A stretch of DNA of 64,000 nucleotides from Candidatus Thermochlorobacter aerophilus (GTDB taxonomy: Bacteria > Bacteroidota > Chlorobiia > Chlorobiales > Thermochlorobacteraceae), in the NCBI GenBank assembly GCA_002794105.1, contig PHFL01000010.1:2356-66355 (forward strand), written 5' to 3'. Positions 1 to 7,702 of the stretch are shown here, piece after piece. The notes below the pieces were generated by a model that did not search any database, had not been told where the DNA came from, and saw only the letters and a program-made list of their open reading frames with translations. Made by a program: the position numbers and the translations under genes. Position 1 is the first letter of the stretch; each line of letters starts with the position of its first letter.

Positions 1-1
1 C

Positions 2-565
2 ATTTCCGCATCGTTGCGCTTGCCTTTCAAGATGGGCTACAAAACCCCGCAAACGCTAGGCGCAGATAGAATTGCCGCAGTAGCATTTGCATCAGTGCAC
101 TTCCCAAATCAAGCCGTAATAGTTATTGATTTTGGCACTGCTATCACCTACGATATTTTAAGTTCAACCGCTAAGTATCTTGGCGGATTGATTCTGGCAG
201 GTCCTCACATTGTAGCAGAATCACTTTGGCAGCACACGGCGCAATTGCCCAAATTTCAGTGGCGCAAAACTTCGACGCTGATTGGACGCAGTACGCTAGA
301 GTGCTTAGAAGCTGGGCTCTTCTGGGGAAAAGTTGCAGAAACTGAAGGGTTAATTGCCAAACTCAAGGATGAGCTCAAGAAAAAATACAATGAAACAAAT
401 GTAGTGGTGATAGCTACTGGCGGCGATGCAGAACAGTTTGCACGTACCATTCCTGCTATCAACATCACAGAGAAACATGCTGTGCTGCGCGGTATTGAAA
501 TGATTGTTGAAAAAAATTCTTCTGCACACAGCATCGCAAACGGAGAAAAGCACATGCAAACTTAA
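2..565 (+). CDS. coaX: Type III pantothenate kinase, 5'-truncated by window edge
   Basis: Phosphorylates pantothenate in the first step of coenzyme A synthesis, in the cytoplasm. The reading frame is open from base 2, so the start codon and the N-terminal phosphate-binding DxGxT motif lie outside the window. Visible family motifs are LGADR, the second acidic loop DFGTAITYD, GGLILAGP, and the C-terminal TGGDAEQFA followed by LRGI. These are typical of the CoaX (ASKHA-fold) family rather than CoaA or CoaB-type kinases. The stop codon overlaps the stop of the convergent pgsA gene by a few bases. panB, the pantoate-forming enzyme of the same pathway, lies 22 kb away on the other strand. Confidence 0.9.
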   Translation: MSASLRLPFKMGYKTPQTLGADRIAAVAFASVHFPNQAVIVIDFGTAITYDILSSTAKYLGGLILAGPHIVAESLWQHTAQLPKFQWRKTSTLIGRSTLECLEAGLFWGKVAETEGLIAKLKDELKKKYNETNVVVIATGGDAEQFARTIPAINITEKHAVLRGIEMIVEKNSSAHSIANGEKHMQT

Positions 566-1125
566 AGGTTGATGACAGGCTTGTCTTGAAGGATGTTACG
601 AAAGCGGATAGCATACTGCACAAATGAGGCAAAAAGAAGTACCGTTGAGAGCCACAAAAAAATTGTCTTAGCCAATTCAAGATTGAGAGGGTAGGGAAAG
701 ACAATCATAGTATAGAGCACTGCCAAGAATCCGACCGCCCATTTGCCAGCAGGTAGAGAAGTGGTAAGAATGTGCTTGCGCTGTTTGAGATAGATTCCGC
801 CAATAAATATGATGGCATCTCGCAGAAAGAGAAAGACGACAAACCACACAGGCAATTCACCGATATAGGCGAAGTAGATGCCAAGCAAAGCAGCGCAGAG
901 TTTATCGGCAAGTGGGTCTAAAATTTTGCCCATGTCAGAAATAGTATTTGTCCAGCGCGCCACACGTCCATCAAACCAATCGGTCGAAATCGCAATAAGA
1001 ACGAGAACAAATGCAATGAGTTTTTCGCCATTTGAAAAAAAGTAAATAAAAGGTGCAACAAGTAGCACGCGTAGAATGCTAAGGAAATTAGACAGCGTGA
1101 AAATGCGTTCCTTTTCTGAATGCAT
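562..1125 (-). CDS. pgsA: CDP-diacylglycerol--glycerol-3-phosphate 3-phosphatidyltransferase
   Basis: Integral inner-membrane enzyme making phosphatidylglycerol phosphate, the precursor of phosphatidylglycerol and cardiolipin. The 187 residues carry the CDP-alcohol phosphotransferase signature DWFDGRVAR, then an 8-residue spacer, G, three residues, D, three residues, D (DMGKILDPLAD), around residues 49-74. Several hydrophobic segments follow, as expected for this family, and the length is normal. The start ATG lies in a short divergent gap with the small gene on the opposite strand. The 3' end overlaps coaX tail to tail. PgsA is preferred over phosphatidylserine synthase because of the short length and the motif context, but other CDP-alcohol transferases cannot be fully excluded. 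Confidence 0.85.
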   Translation of the reverse strand: MHSEKERIFTLSNFLSILRVLLVAPFIYFFSNGEKLIAFVLVLIAISTDWFDGRVARWTNTISDMGKILDPLADKLCAALLGIYFAYIGELPVWFVVFLFLRDAIIFIGGIYLKQRKHILTTSLPAGKWAVGFLAVLYTMIVFPYPLNLELAKTIFLWLSTVLLFASFVQYAIRFRNILQDKPVINL

Positions 1126-1176
1126 ATTTTGAGCTACAGCTCGAGTCGGTCTTATGAATGCAAAACTAATCTACAA

Positions 1177-1470
1177 ATGATACCAAACAAATATACGGCG
1201 CTGGAACGCTTGCAGCTTTTTAAGCCTGTGGCATCTTTTGGAGTCCTGAAAGCGGCACTGATAGAAGAAATTCAGTTAGGAAATCGCTTGCCCGTAGAAA
1301 TAAGTACAGATAATATCATTGCGTTTGCAATTGAAATAGGCTTTGAAAAATGTGAAAGTGAAGACTGCGATTTGTGGTTTAATGCTCGCAAAGAGTGGTT
1401 TATGATAGATGAAGGACAGCGAATTTGCCGCATGTGCGCCGTCTTACGAGGCTTAGAGCCAGAGTTTTAG
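1177..1470 (+). CDS. Small Cys-rich protein of unknown function
   Basis: I do not recognise this family. The frame gives 97 residues from ATG 1177; an in-frame ATG at 1120 would add 19 residues but overlaps the 5' end of pgsA, so the inner start is preferred. No strong Shine-Dalgarno is visible for either. The C-terminal half has two cysteine pairs, C-x4-C (KCESEDC) and C-x2-C (CRMC), separated by about 20 residues that include aromatic W/F positions. This resembles a small zinc-ribbon-like fold, but metal binding is inference. There is no signal peptide or membrane segment. It stands alone between two minus-strand genes. Confidence 0.55.
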   Translation: MIPNKYTALERLQLFKPVASFGVLKAALIEEIQLGNRLPVEISTDNIIAFAIEIGFEKCESEDCDLWFNARKEWFMIDEGQRICRMCAVLRGLEPEF

Positions 1471-1476
1471 AAGAAT

Positions 1477-2808
1477 TTACTGACCGGCGCCCAGTAGCAC
1501 GATTTTTTCGCGATGATGCCGAACAGCCTTGGTGGCATTGCGCGTGTCAATGACGCGTTTGGATTCACGCACGATAAAATCGTAGTCAAAGTCGCTGTGG
1601 TCCGTCGTAATAATGACGATGTCAGCAGCATGAAGGGTTTCTTGCGTAAGTGGCAAAGCATGCATTTCGATAATAGTGTTGTTTGCCCCTTGCTCTTTGA
1701 AGTGTGGCACATACGGATCGCAGTAGTGGATATGCTTGGCGCCTTCTTGCATCAGAAGCTCAATAATCTTGATAGCTGGTGAGTGGCGGATGTCATCGAC
1801 ATTTTTCTTGAAGGCAACACCGAGAAAGAGATAGCGCGCCGTCTCAATGGTGATGGGCATGCGGGCAACTTCTCTCATAATCATGTTGCGCACATAGAAA
1901 GGCATATTTTCATTGGTTTCGGCGGCCAGCGTAATAAAATTTGTCTGAAAATCAAAAGCACGAGCTCGCCAAGCAAGGTAGTAGGGGTCAACCAAAATGC
2001 AGTGCCCACCAATGCCAGGTCCGGGATAAAATGGCATAAAGCCGAAGGGCTTAGTGGAGGCGGCTTCAACAACTTCCCAGATGTTTATGCCACCCATGCG
2101 GTCGCAAAGCATCGCCATTTCGTTCACCAAGGCAATGTTGACGCTGCGGAAAATGTTTTCCAAAAGTTTTTCCATTTCAGCCACTTTCGGTGAAGAAACG
2201 GGATAGACTTGGGTTACAATCTGCTGATTAGCAAGCATCGCTAACTCAGTACAAGTCGGGGTCACGCCGCCAACTACAATCGGTGTATTGCCAGTGTGCC
2301 ATTTGGGGTTACCAGGGTCAATACGCTCTGGAGAAAAAGCAAGGTAGAAATCTTGTCCAACCTTCATACCGCGTCGTTCCAAAATAGGTAGCACATAACC
2401 CTCTGTAGTGTTTGGAAAGGTTGTAGATCTAAGAATAATCAACTGCTCCTTGCGAAGATGCTGGGCGAGTGATTCGGTTGCCGAGATGATAAAGGAAATA
2501 TCGGGCTCCTTGTTAGCTGTAAATGGCGTGGGCACGCAAATGTAGATGACATCGCATGTACTGGCACAGTCGTAATTATCCATGGCAGTAAAACCATGTC
2601 GGAGCGCCTCTTGAAAATCTGCGTCCTTGATGTCTTGGATGTAGTTCTTCCCAGCCGCAATCGATGCAACCTTGCGTTGGTCTAAATCAATGCCAATGGT
2701 CTTGAACCCTTTGCGAGCAAACTCAACAGCAAGCGGCAAGCCGACATAACCAAGCCCAACGACACCAATGACAGCAGATTTATTCTCAAGTTTTTCTTTG
2801 AGCGACAT
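1477..2808 (-). CDS. Nucleotide-sugar dehydrogenase, WbpA/TviB/WecC family
   Basis: NAD-dependent four-electron oxidation of a UDP-N-acetyl-hexosamine to the uronic acid, used for surface polysaccharide. The 443-residue protein begins with a Rossmann motif GVVGLGYVGLPLA (about residues 15-27), has VPTPF and the substrate-binding SPERIDPGN, and carries the catalytic cysteine in GIGGHCILVDPYYL (Cys270). The C-terminal domain (LGVAFKKNVDDIRHSPA) is also typical. These features match the UDP-GlcNAc/ManNAc dehydrogenase subgroup better than UDP-glucose dehydrogenase, but substrate specificity is inferred. No other polysaccharide genes lie next to it in the window. Confidence 0.85.
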   Translation of the reverse strand: MSLKEKLENKSAVIGVVGLGYVGLPLAVEFARKGFKTIGIDLDQRKVASIAAGKNYIQDIKDADFQEALRHGFTAMDNYDCASTCDVIYICVPTPFTANKEPDISFIISATESLAQHLRKEQLIILRSTTFPNTTEGYVLPILERRGMKVGQDFYLAFSPERIDPGNPKWHTGNTPIVVGGVTPTCTELAMLANQQIVTQVYPVSSPKVAEMEKLLENIFRSVNIALVNEMAMLCDRMGGINIWEVVEAASTKPFGFMPFYPGPGIGGHCILVDPYYLAWRARAFDFQTNFITLAAETNENMPFYVRNMIMREVARMPITIETARYLFLGVAFKKNVDDIRHSPAIKIIELLMQEGAKHIHYCDPYVPHFKEQGANNTIIEMHALPLTQETLHAADIVIITTDHSDFDYDFIVRESKRVIDTRNATKAVRHHREKIVLLGAGQ

Positions 2809-3365
2809 AGTTTAGTTAGTGCGTTAAGTAAGACGCAAAGATAGACCTTTTATCCCTGAGAAGAAAAATGCTCTGTTCAGCCTTAGTTTGCAAGGTGGCA
2901 GTTCTGGCACTGACTCTCCGTTGCTTATATACAGCCGGCGCATATCGTAGCCAGTTGGCGCTGGAAGATGCATAGCTCAAACTCAGGCAGAGTAGCAATG
3001 ATGACTGAAAATTTCAAAAAAATCGGTGCAGAGAGTTGCAAAACAATTGCTGGAGCAAGATGTACCAGACGGTCAAATGTCTTTTGTTTGACCGATGCAT
3101 CGTCCCAGCTGGCTTTGCTCAATTCAGCTCATTTGTGAATCCACGCTAATAAAATCCGACGAGAGAAAATGTGAAAGCCAACAAACCAGTAGCAAAAGCA
3201 CTAAACCCATCAAAACGGTCAGAACATTAGCATGCGGTATGCCAGCATACTCAAGTGAATTGATAACGTTCTCTTGCTGAAAAAAATCTGGGTAAGCAGT
3301 TCCGCCTGTTTTGAGCTAGCCGAAATCAGGCTGAGTTTCAAGTCGAGTGACCATAGCGTATGGCA
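2809..3365. other. ~550-bp intergenic region, no firmly supported gene
   Basis: Separates the starts and ends of two minus-strand genes. Open frames here are short, lack good start contexts and match nothing I know. The only stretch that reads like protein is the minus-strand frame 3124-3318, which contains a convincing hydrophobic segment but has no start codon and is preceded by a stop; see the separate entry. I see no tRNA, terminator or repeat. Confidence 0.5.
3124..3318 (-). pseudogene. Possible relic of a small membrane-protein gene
   Basis: Reading the minus strand, the frame downstream of a TAG near 3318 gives LKTGGTAYPDFF, then NVINSLEYAGIPHANVL, and a hydrophobic segment (VLMGLVLLLLVCWLS) before a TGA at 3124-3126. 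There is no ATG, GTG or TTG at the head of the frame and the upstream stop prevents extension. The composition looks like the C-terminal part of a small integral membrane protein; the family is not identified. It may be a decayed gene or chance. Confidence 0.25.
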
Positions 3366-5465
3366 CTACGACTGAAGCTCTGCTTCTGATGAAACTTCAG
3401 GCTCTTGCCACTTGCCATGCGCCTTGATGAGCTCAATAAGTCGGTCAACAGCTTCGGATTCAGGGATATTGCGATGAACAACTTCCTTGCCCACATAGAG
3501 CGAAATTTGTCCAACACCAGTGCCCACATAGCCAAAGTCTGCGTCAGCCATTTCACCCGGGCCGTTTACAATACAGCCCATGATACCAATTTTCAAGCCT
3601 TTGAGATGAGCCGTGCGGGCTTTGATTTTGGCAGTAACTTCTTCCAAATCGAAGAGCGTGCGACCACATGAAGGACAAGAGATAAACTCTGTCTTCGTCA
3701 TCCGATAGCGTGTGGCTTGCAAGATGTTGTAGAGCAGATTGAGTTCATCGCCACGCGAAAGATTAGAACGAAGTGCTACAGCATCGCCAATGCCGTCGCA
3801 AAGCAGCGCACCGAGCTGGACTGCAACCTTACACAGCGTTGCAACATCCGTTGTCGAGTCAGGAATTTTAGCTTGCGGATTTTGGGAAGGCTTTATCCAA
3901 GTGGCATCATAGCGAAGCAGAATCGGATAAGTGATGCCCGCCGCTTTGAACGCCTGTGCCAGCCGTCGATATGGGAAAACAATCTCCTTTGCCTGAATTG
4001 AAAACATTGCCTTTTCAAGTCCAGCGGCTTTGCACTTTTCAGCAATGCGCGTGAGAATCTCCGCAATCGCTGTATCGGATTCTTCATCTTTGACAAACGA
4101 AAATTCAATTGCGGCTTTGCCGACCAAGTGCTTAATCCCACCAGTATCAAACGGTGCATCGCCACGCTTGATGTTGAGGCGAATTTTATCGACGGAATTG
4201 ACAAGCGCTTGTGCCGTGAGCATATCGCTTACAGAAACTGACAAGATAGGCGAGACAAATTTTTCAGCAAGCGCCTGTTGAACAGCCTTGACCTCATCAA
4301 TGAAATCGGTCGTGATAGATGTGAATTCCGACTTTGCGCCATCGGCAAGAAAAGGCTTAGCTGAGAAAATAATCTCATCGCGAACTTTCTCAACATTAGA
4401 AAGTGCTTCTTTGACCTCAAGTTCAACGCGCGGTACAGCATCGCCACCCATCTCCAAATTTCCAACTACAATTTTTTGTGAAACGCGCCGATTGAATTCA
4501 AACGGATTGAACGGCGGCTCTTCGGGCTTTGGCGTAACAAATTGCCGCGCAAAATTGCCAATCGTCTCAGCAGTAATCCAAAGCTGGTCGTTATACTTCT
4601 TGACAAGTTCAAAGCCAAAATGAACCTCATTCACAGGGTCTTCGGTAAGCGAGACACGAATCGTATCACCCAAGCCATCCTCAAGCAATGCCCCTATGCC
4701 AATAGCAGATTTGACGCGCCCTTCTTCGCCATTGCCTGCTTCCGTAACACCCAAATGAAGTGGATACTTGTGCTTAAGTTCCTTGTCAGCTTTTTCCACA
4801 AGCAGGCGATAGGCTTGAATCATCACCAGCGGGTTAGAAGATTTCATCGAGAAGATGAAGTCATAGTAGCCGTAAAGTTCGCAGATGCGTGCAAATTCAA
4901 GAGCGGATTCAACCATGCCCAGCGGCGTGTCGCCATAGCGGTTCATGATACGGTCGGAAAGTGAGCCGTGATTGGTGCCGATGCGCATGGAGCGACCGTA
5001 TTCTTTGCACTTCAACACCAAAGGTTTGAATTGCTGATGGACGCGTTCAAGTTCAGCTTCATATTCAGAATCGGTGTATTCGCGGACGACAAATTTTTTT
5101 CTATCGGCATAGTTGCCTGGGTTGATGCGCACGCTTTCGACGAACTCAACGGCTTTAAGTGCCGCATTGGGCGTGAAGTGAATATCGGCAACAAGTGGCG
5201 TATGAATGCCCATCGCACGCAGTCGCTTAGAGATTTCGCCCAAGTTTTCAGCTTCTTTCATGGAGGGCGCGGTGATGCGAATAATTTCACACCCGGCTTC
5301 GTAGAGTCGGCGGCACTGCTCGACGGTGGCGGCGGTATCCATCGTGTCGGTTGTGGTCATGGATTCAACCCGAATGGGGTTCTTGCCACCGAGTTTGATA
5401 ATGCCAAAGCCAACTTCAACGGTTTCGCGTCGGCGGTAGGTGTATGGATTTTGGACGTAGGACAT
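3366..5465 (-). CDS. ispG: 4-hydroxy-3-methylbut-2-en-1-yl diphosphate synthase, large insert-containing form
   Basis: Iron-sulfur enzyme of the MEP isoprenoid pathway converting MEcPP to HMBPP; it supplies carotenoids, quinones and any chlorophyll tails. The N-terminal TIM barrel begins with the RRRETVEVGFG region and VESMTTTDT. The C-terminal [4Fe-4S] domain has SCPSCGR (cysteines near 597 and 600) and GCIVNGPGE (Cys near 631), all ligands present. At about 699 residues it is the long type with a middle insert, as in plants, Chlamydiae and Bacteroidota/Chlorobiota; E. coli IspG is about 370. The start chosen is ATG 5463-5465 (MSYVQNPY); an ATG at 5486 would add seven residues. Confidence 0.95.
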   Translation of the reverse strand: MSYVQNPYTYRRRETVEVGFGIIKLGGKNPIRVESMTTTDTMDTAATVEQCRRLYEAGCEIIRITAPSMKEAENLGEISKRLRAMGIHTPLVADIHFTPNAALKAVEFVESVRINPGNYADRKKFVVREYTDSEYEAELERVHQQFKPLVLKCKEYGRSMRIGTNHGSLSDRIMNRYGDTPLGMVESALEFARICELYGYYDFIFSMKSSNPLVMIQAYRLLVEKADKELKHKYPLHLGVTEAGNGEEGRVKSAIGIGALLEDGLGDTIRVSLTEDPVNEVHFGFELVKKYNDQLWITAETIGNFARQFVTPKPEEPPFNPFEFNRRVSQKIVVGNLEMGGDAVPRVELEVKEALSNVEKVRDEIIFSAKPFLADGAKSEFTSITTDFIDEVKAVQQALAEKFVSPILSVSVSDMLTAQALVNSVDKIRLNIKRGDAPFDTGGIKHLVGKAAIEFSFVKDEESDTAIAEILTRIAEKCKAAGLEKAMFSIQAKEIVFPYRRLAQAFKAAGITYPILLRYDATWIKPSQNPQAKIPDSTTDVATLCKVAVQLGALLCDGIGDAVALRSNLSRGDELNLLYNILQATRYRMTKTEFISCPSCGRTLFDLEEVTAKIKARTAHLKGLKIGIMGCIVNGPGEMADADFGYVGTGVGQISLYVGKEVVHRNIPESEAVDRLIELIKAHGKWQEPEVSSEAELQS

Positions 5466-5494
5466 AATTCTAACTTTTTTGTGCAACTTGGTGG

Positions 5495-6164
5495 TTATTT
5501 CTTGCCTTCCACAATGACGGCATCAATGGTGCGCGATTCAATTTCTATCTCATCAATGTCACTGATTTCGCTCTCAAAGGGTTTCATGATACGTGCCTTA
5601 AATCCGATGTCGTTCATAATCTCTACAAGTCGGGTCTCATCATACATACATTTATGCGGAAATCTGACGAATGGCGCAAGCAATTTTTTTAATCGTGAAT
5701 CGGAGTCTTCCTCGTATCCGACATGCAACGCAATTAAAAATTCATCGGATTTAATTTTGTTCTGCAGATAATCCGCAACAATCGCTCTCAAATCGGGGAC
5801 GACGACTCTCATGACGCCGTTTGGCTTTAACACTCGATACGACTCGCTCAACATTTGATAGCCATCGGCTTTGCTTAGATGTTCAAGCGTGTGAGATGTG
5901 TAGATGCAATCAACAGTGTTGTCGCCAAACGGCAGTTTTTTTCTGAAGGTCATGCAGCATAATTCGGCTGTCCCATTCGTTGCGCAATAAGCCGGTTTTT
6001 CGCAGGAAAAATTTGCTCAATGGAATTTTGGCAAGATGCGCTCCTAAACTGTAGTCGATATTTATCCAACCGTCAACAACATTTGTGCCACAACCCAGAT
6101 GCAATTTTATGGCGCCGTTGGAGTTTGTTGAATTCATGGTTGCAATAGACCGACTTTTGAACAA
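5495..6164 (-). pseudogene. SAM-dependent methyltransferase (type 11) interrupted by a +1 frameshift at an A7 run
   Basis: Two overlapping minus-strand frames together give one class I methyltransferase. The N-terminal frame (6164 down to about 5935) has the SAM-binding motif KLHLGCGTN and WINIDY. The C-terminal frame (about 5945 down to 5495) continues with LPFGDNTVDCIYTSHTLEHL, then RVLKPNGVMRVVVPD. The join falls at a run of seven A (5934-5940 region): with six A the text reads DLQKKLPFGDN without a break, while with seven A the first frame runs on to a stop after TAVWRQHC. This is either a true mutation, an assembly error in a homopolymer, or a site of polymerase slippage. The likely start is ATG 6137 (MNSTNSNGA) or 6164. 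Substrate unknown. Confidence 0.75.
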
Positions 6165-6167
6165 ATT

Positions 6168-6536
6168 TCAAGGCTTAAAAACATAGATAGTTTCACCGGG
6201 TGCTGAAAGGTGATACTTTTCTCTTGCCCAGCGCTCGATTTCTTCAAGGCGCTGCATGGTTTGAATTTCGTTTTGAAGGGCTTGAGTGCGAAGCCTTTCT
6301 GCTTCAAGCTGTGCCTGAAGGTGCATTTTTTGCAACTCCAAGCGCATGCGTGTAACCAATCCATAGTTGCCAAACACGATGTAAAACAAAATCAATCCAG
6401 CAAAAGCAAGGCGCACGTATTTCAAGGGCGAGCGGGTCGCATCTTTTGCAAGAAGTCGCAGACGGAGGCGAAGGCGCAACCGGCGACCCATGCGCGAAAA
6501 CATACGCTCAAAAACTGGCAACCTGAATTGTAACAT
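6168..6536 (-). CDS. Septum formation initiator family protein (FtsB/DivIC-like)
   Basis: A 122-residue single-pass protein. It has a very arginine-rich N-terminus (residues 12-40), one membrane span (about 43-60) and a coiled coil (about 62-100) rich in L/E/Q. It ends with the sequence REKYHLSAPGETIYVF, which is characteristic of FtsB/DivIC proteins that help FtsL and FtsQ assemble the divisome. The basic N-terminus predicts N-in topology with the coiled coil in the periplasm. The start is ATG 6534-6536. The open frame extends much further upstream, but that part is the antisense-frame shadow of the lipoprotein gene. Its partners ftsL and ftsQ are not in this window. Confidence 0.8.
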   Translation of the reverse strand: MLQFRLPVFERMFSRMGRRLRLRLRLRLLAKDATRSPLKYVRLAFAGLILFYIVFGNYGLVTRMRLELQKMHLQAQLEAERLRTQALQNEIQTMQRLEEIERWAREKYHLSAPGETIYVFKP

Positions 6537-6609
6537 GAAAAGCCCTAAGTTTGAAAATTGTATAGGCAAGCCAAATTTAAGAGGAAAAGTCAAGTCTCGC
6601 AATGCGGCT

Positions 6610-7212
6610 TTAGTTAGCAAGGCGTCGTTTGAGTTCGCTAAGCGTGAAGTCAAAGTCGCTGCGGAAATCGCGCCACTCTCGCACATACCAAAATCCTTGT
6701 GAGGATTGTGTGAGGCGCAAGACCGATTTGCCGCGTGTCTGTTCAGGAATGTCGCGAGTGATGTAGCGCGCCACAAGCCGATAGGAAATTGAGAGCTGTA
6801 AGTCTGTCGCCGAGTTAAGCGTGCGTTCTTCAACGATAATTTGAAACTGCGGACGCGAGCCGGGCACGAGCTGGCTACGGAAGTTCTCGAAGAATCGGCG
6901 TTCAGACACAATGTTCCAGTTTTGAAAAATGGCGCCAGCCGTGCCAGCGGTTTCAGGCGCAGGAATGAAGACAAAATCAGAGACCATAAGATTGTCAGTG
7001 GTTGGCGCAGGGGAAAAGGTGCGGGCATAATCAACTGGGCTGACACTGGCAAATGCATTAGAGAGATTCTCGAGCACAATATCGGCAACAGTAGGCGGTC
7101 GCCATGCAAAGGATGGCGCAATAGCACTTTCTGGCAGTTCAGGCGCACGCGGCGAAAACAAATTGCATGAGAGGTTAAACAAGACAAAAAGTGCGCAAAC
7201 GCAGCATCGCAT
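6610..7212 (-). CDS. Putative lipoprotein of unknown function
   Basis: 200 residues starting with a short hydrophobic signal (LFVLFNLSC) whose Cys16 is a plausible lipidation site, though the lipobox is weak at position -3. The mature part is about 180 residues with alternating hydrophobic/polar strands (for example LQLSISYRLVARYIT and GFWYVREWRDF) and suggests a small mixed or beta domain, perhaps NTF2-like; this is inference. It lies just upstream of the FtsB-like gene on the same strand, with a ~70-bp gap. No family recognised. Confidence 0.65.
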   Translation of the reverse strand: MRCCVCALFVLFNLSCNLFSPRAPELPESAIAPSFAWRPPTVADIVLENLSNAFASVSPVDYARTFSPAPTTDNLMVSDFVFIPAPETAGTAGAIFQNWNIVSERRFFENFRSQLVPGSRPQFQIIVEERTLNSATDLQLSISYRLVARYITRDIPEQTRGKSVLRLTQSSQGFWYVREWRDFRSDFDFTLSELKRRLAN

Positions 7213-7308
7213 ATCGTTCTAACGTGTTAGGTTGTGTGGATGATTAAGAGTGAATGCGTGCATAGACTTGCATATCAACTGCTAATTAAACAGGATGCGA
7301 ATTAAACC

Positions 7309-7366
7309 GTCATGCTAAACGAAGTGAAGCATCCACAGTGGATTCCTCGCTATGTTCGGAATGACC
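7309..7366. repeat. Composite palindromic dispersed repeat (MLNEVKHP/HAERSEAS type)
   Basis: Runs from gtcatgctaaacgaagtgaa to ttcggaatgac. It is the reverse-orientation equivalent of the units at 45.7-46.0 kb: in both, a gtcatgct(g/a)a-cgaag module is joined to a gattcctcgc...cggaatgac module. A diverged half unit (ggattcttcgct...cgaaatgac) lies at about 7559-7585. Confidence 0.75.
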
Positions 7367-7390
7367 TCACACCCTGTCTGCTGCGCAGAC

Positions 7391-7466
7391 ATCCCTCTCC
7401 TTTGCAAAGAGAGGGAGAAACAATTCACCTATCCTTACAAAGGAGAGGGGTCAGGGGTGAGGTCAG
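7391..7466. repeat. Second dispersed repeat with inverted arms (CTCTCC/GGAGAG type)
   Basis: Begins with a hairpin of arms ccctctc (7393-7399) and gagaggg (7409-7415), followed by a related module, ccttacaaaggagaggggtc, and ends aggggtgaggtcagc. Repeats of this consensus are scattered in many Bacteroidota/Chlorobiota genomes. Only this copy was seen in the window. Confidence 0.6.
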
Positions 7467-7702
7467 CAAACCACAGCGCATATCGAGACACTCACAAAGT
7501 GCGCAAAGCCAATTCGTGTAAATCTGCCCTATCCATGTATTCCGTGTGCGATTGCTATGGATTCTTCGCTAACGCTCGAAATGACGAAAGTACTAGAACA
7601 TCTCTGCGATACAAAAACTCAGGCTCAAACATAAAGAAAGCTAAGGGAAAGTTTTATCTTTTTGCCAAAAAAAGCCATCATTAACCATAGCAGCAAAACG
7701 CA

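Larger units (their letters stand above)
7213..7702. other. ~490-bp divergent intergenic region containing dispersed repeats
   Basis: Lies between the minus-strand lipoprotein and the plus-strand acetyltransferase. It holds two classes of dispersed palindromic repeat (listed separately) and presumably both promoters. The short open frames across it are translations of the repeats (MLNEVKHP and RRGVRGEV type) and are not genes. Confidence 0.7.

Noticed and set aside
1783..2193. 136-codon plus-strand open frame inside the UDP-sugar dehydrogenase region
   Set aside because: Antisense shadow of the dehydrogenase, with His/Asn-rich, unconserved translation.
2816..3122. Two short minus-strand frames with TTG starts upstream of the UDP-sugar dehydrogenase
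   Set aside because: Weak starts, mutual overlap and no recognisable family; more likely noncoding.
4968..5771. 267-codon plus-strand open frame opposite ispG and the methyltransferase
   Set aside because: Antisense to strongly conserved ispG; its translation has no family features.
6537..7187. Long upstream extension of the FtsB-like frame (total 339 codons open)
   Set aside because: The extension overlaps the lipoprotein gene in another frame and has a low-complexity, non-conserved translation; only the last 122 residues look like a real protein.
7312..7684. Short plus-strand frames (69 and 110 codons) in the repeat region
   Set aside because: They translate dispersed repeat DNA (MLNEVKHP/RRGVRGEV wording), a common false gene call.
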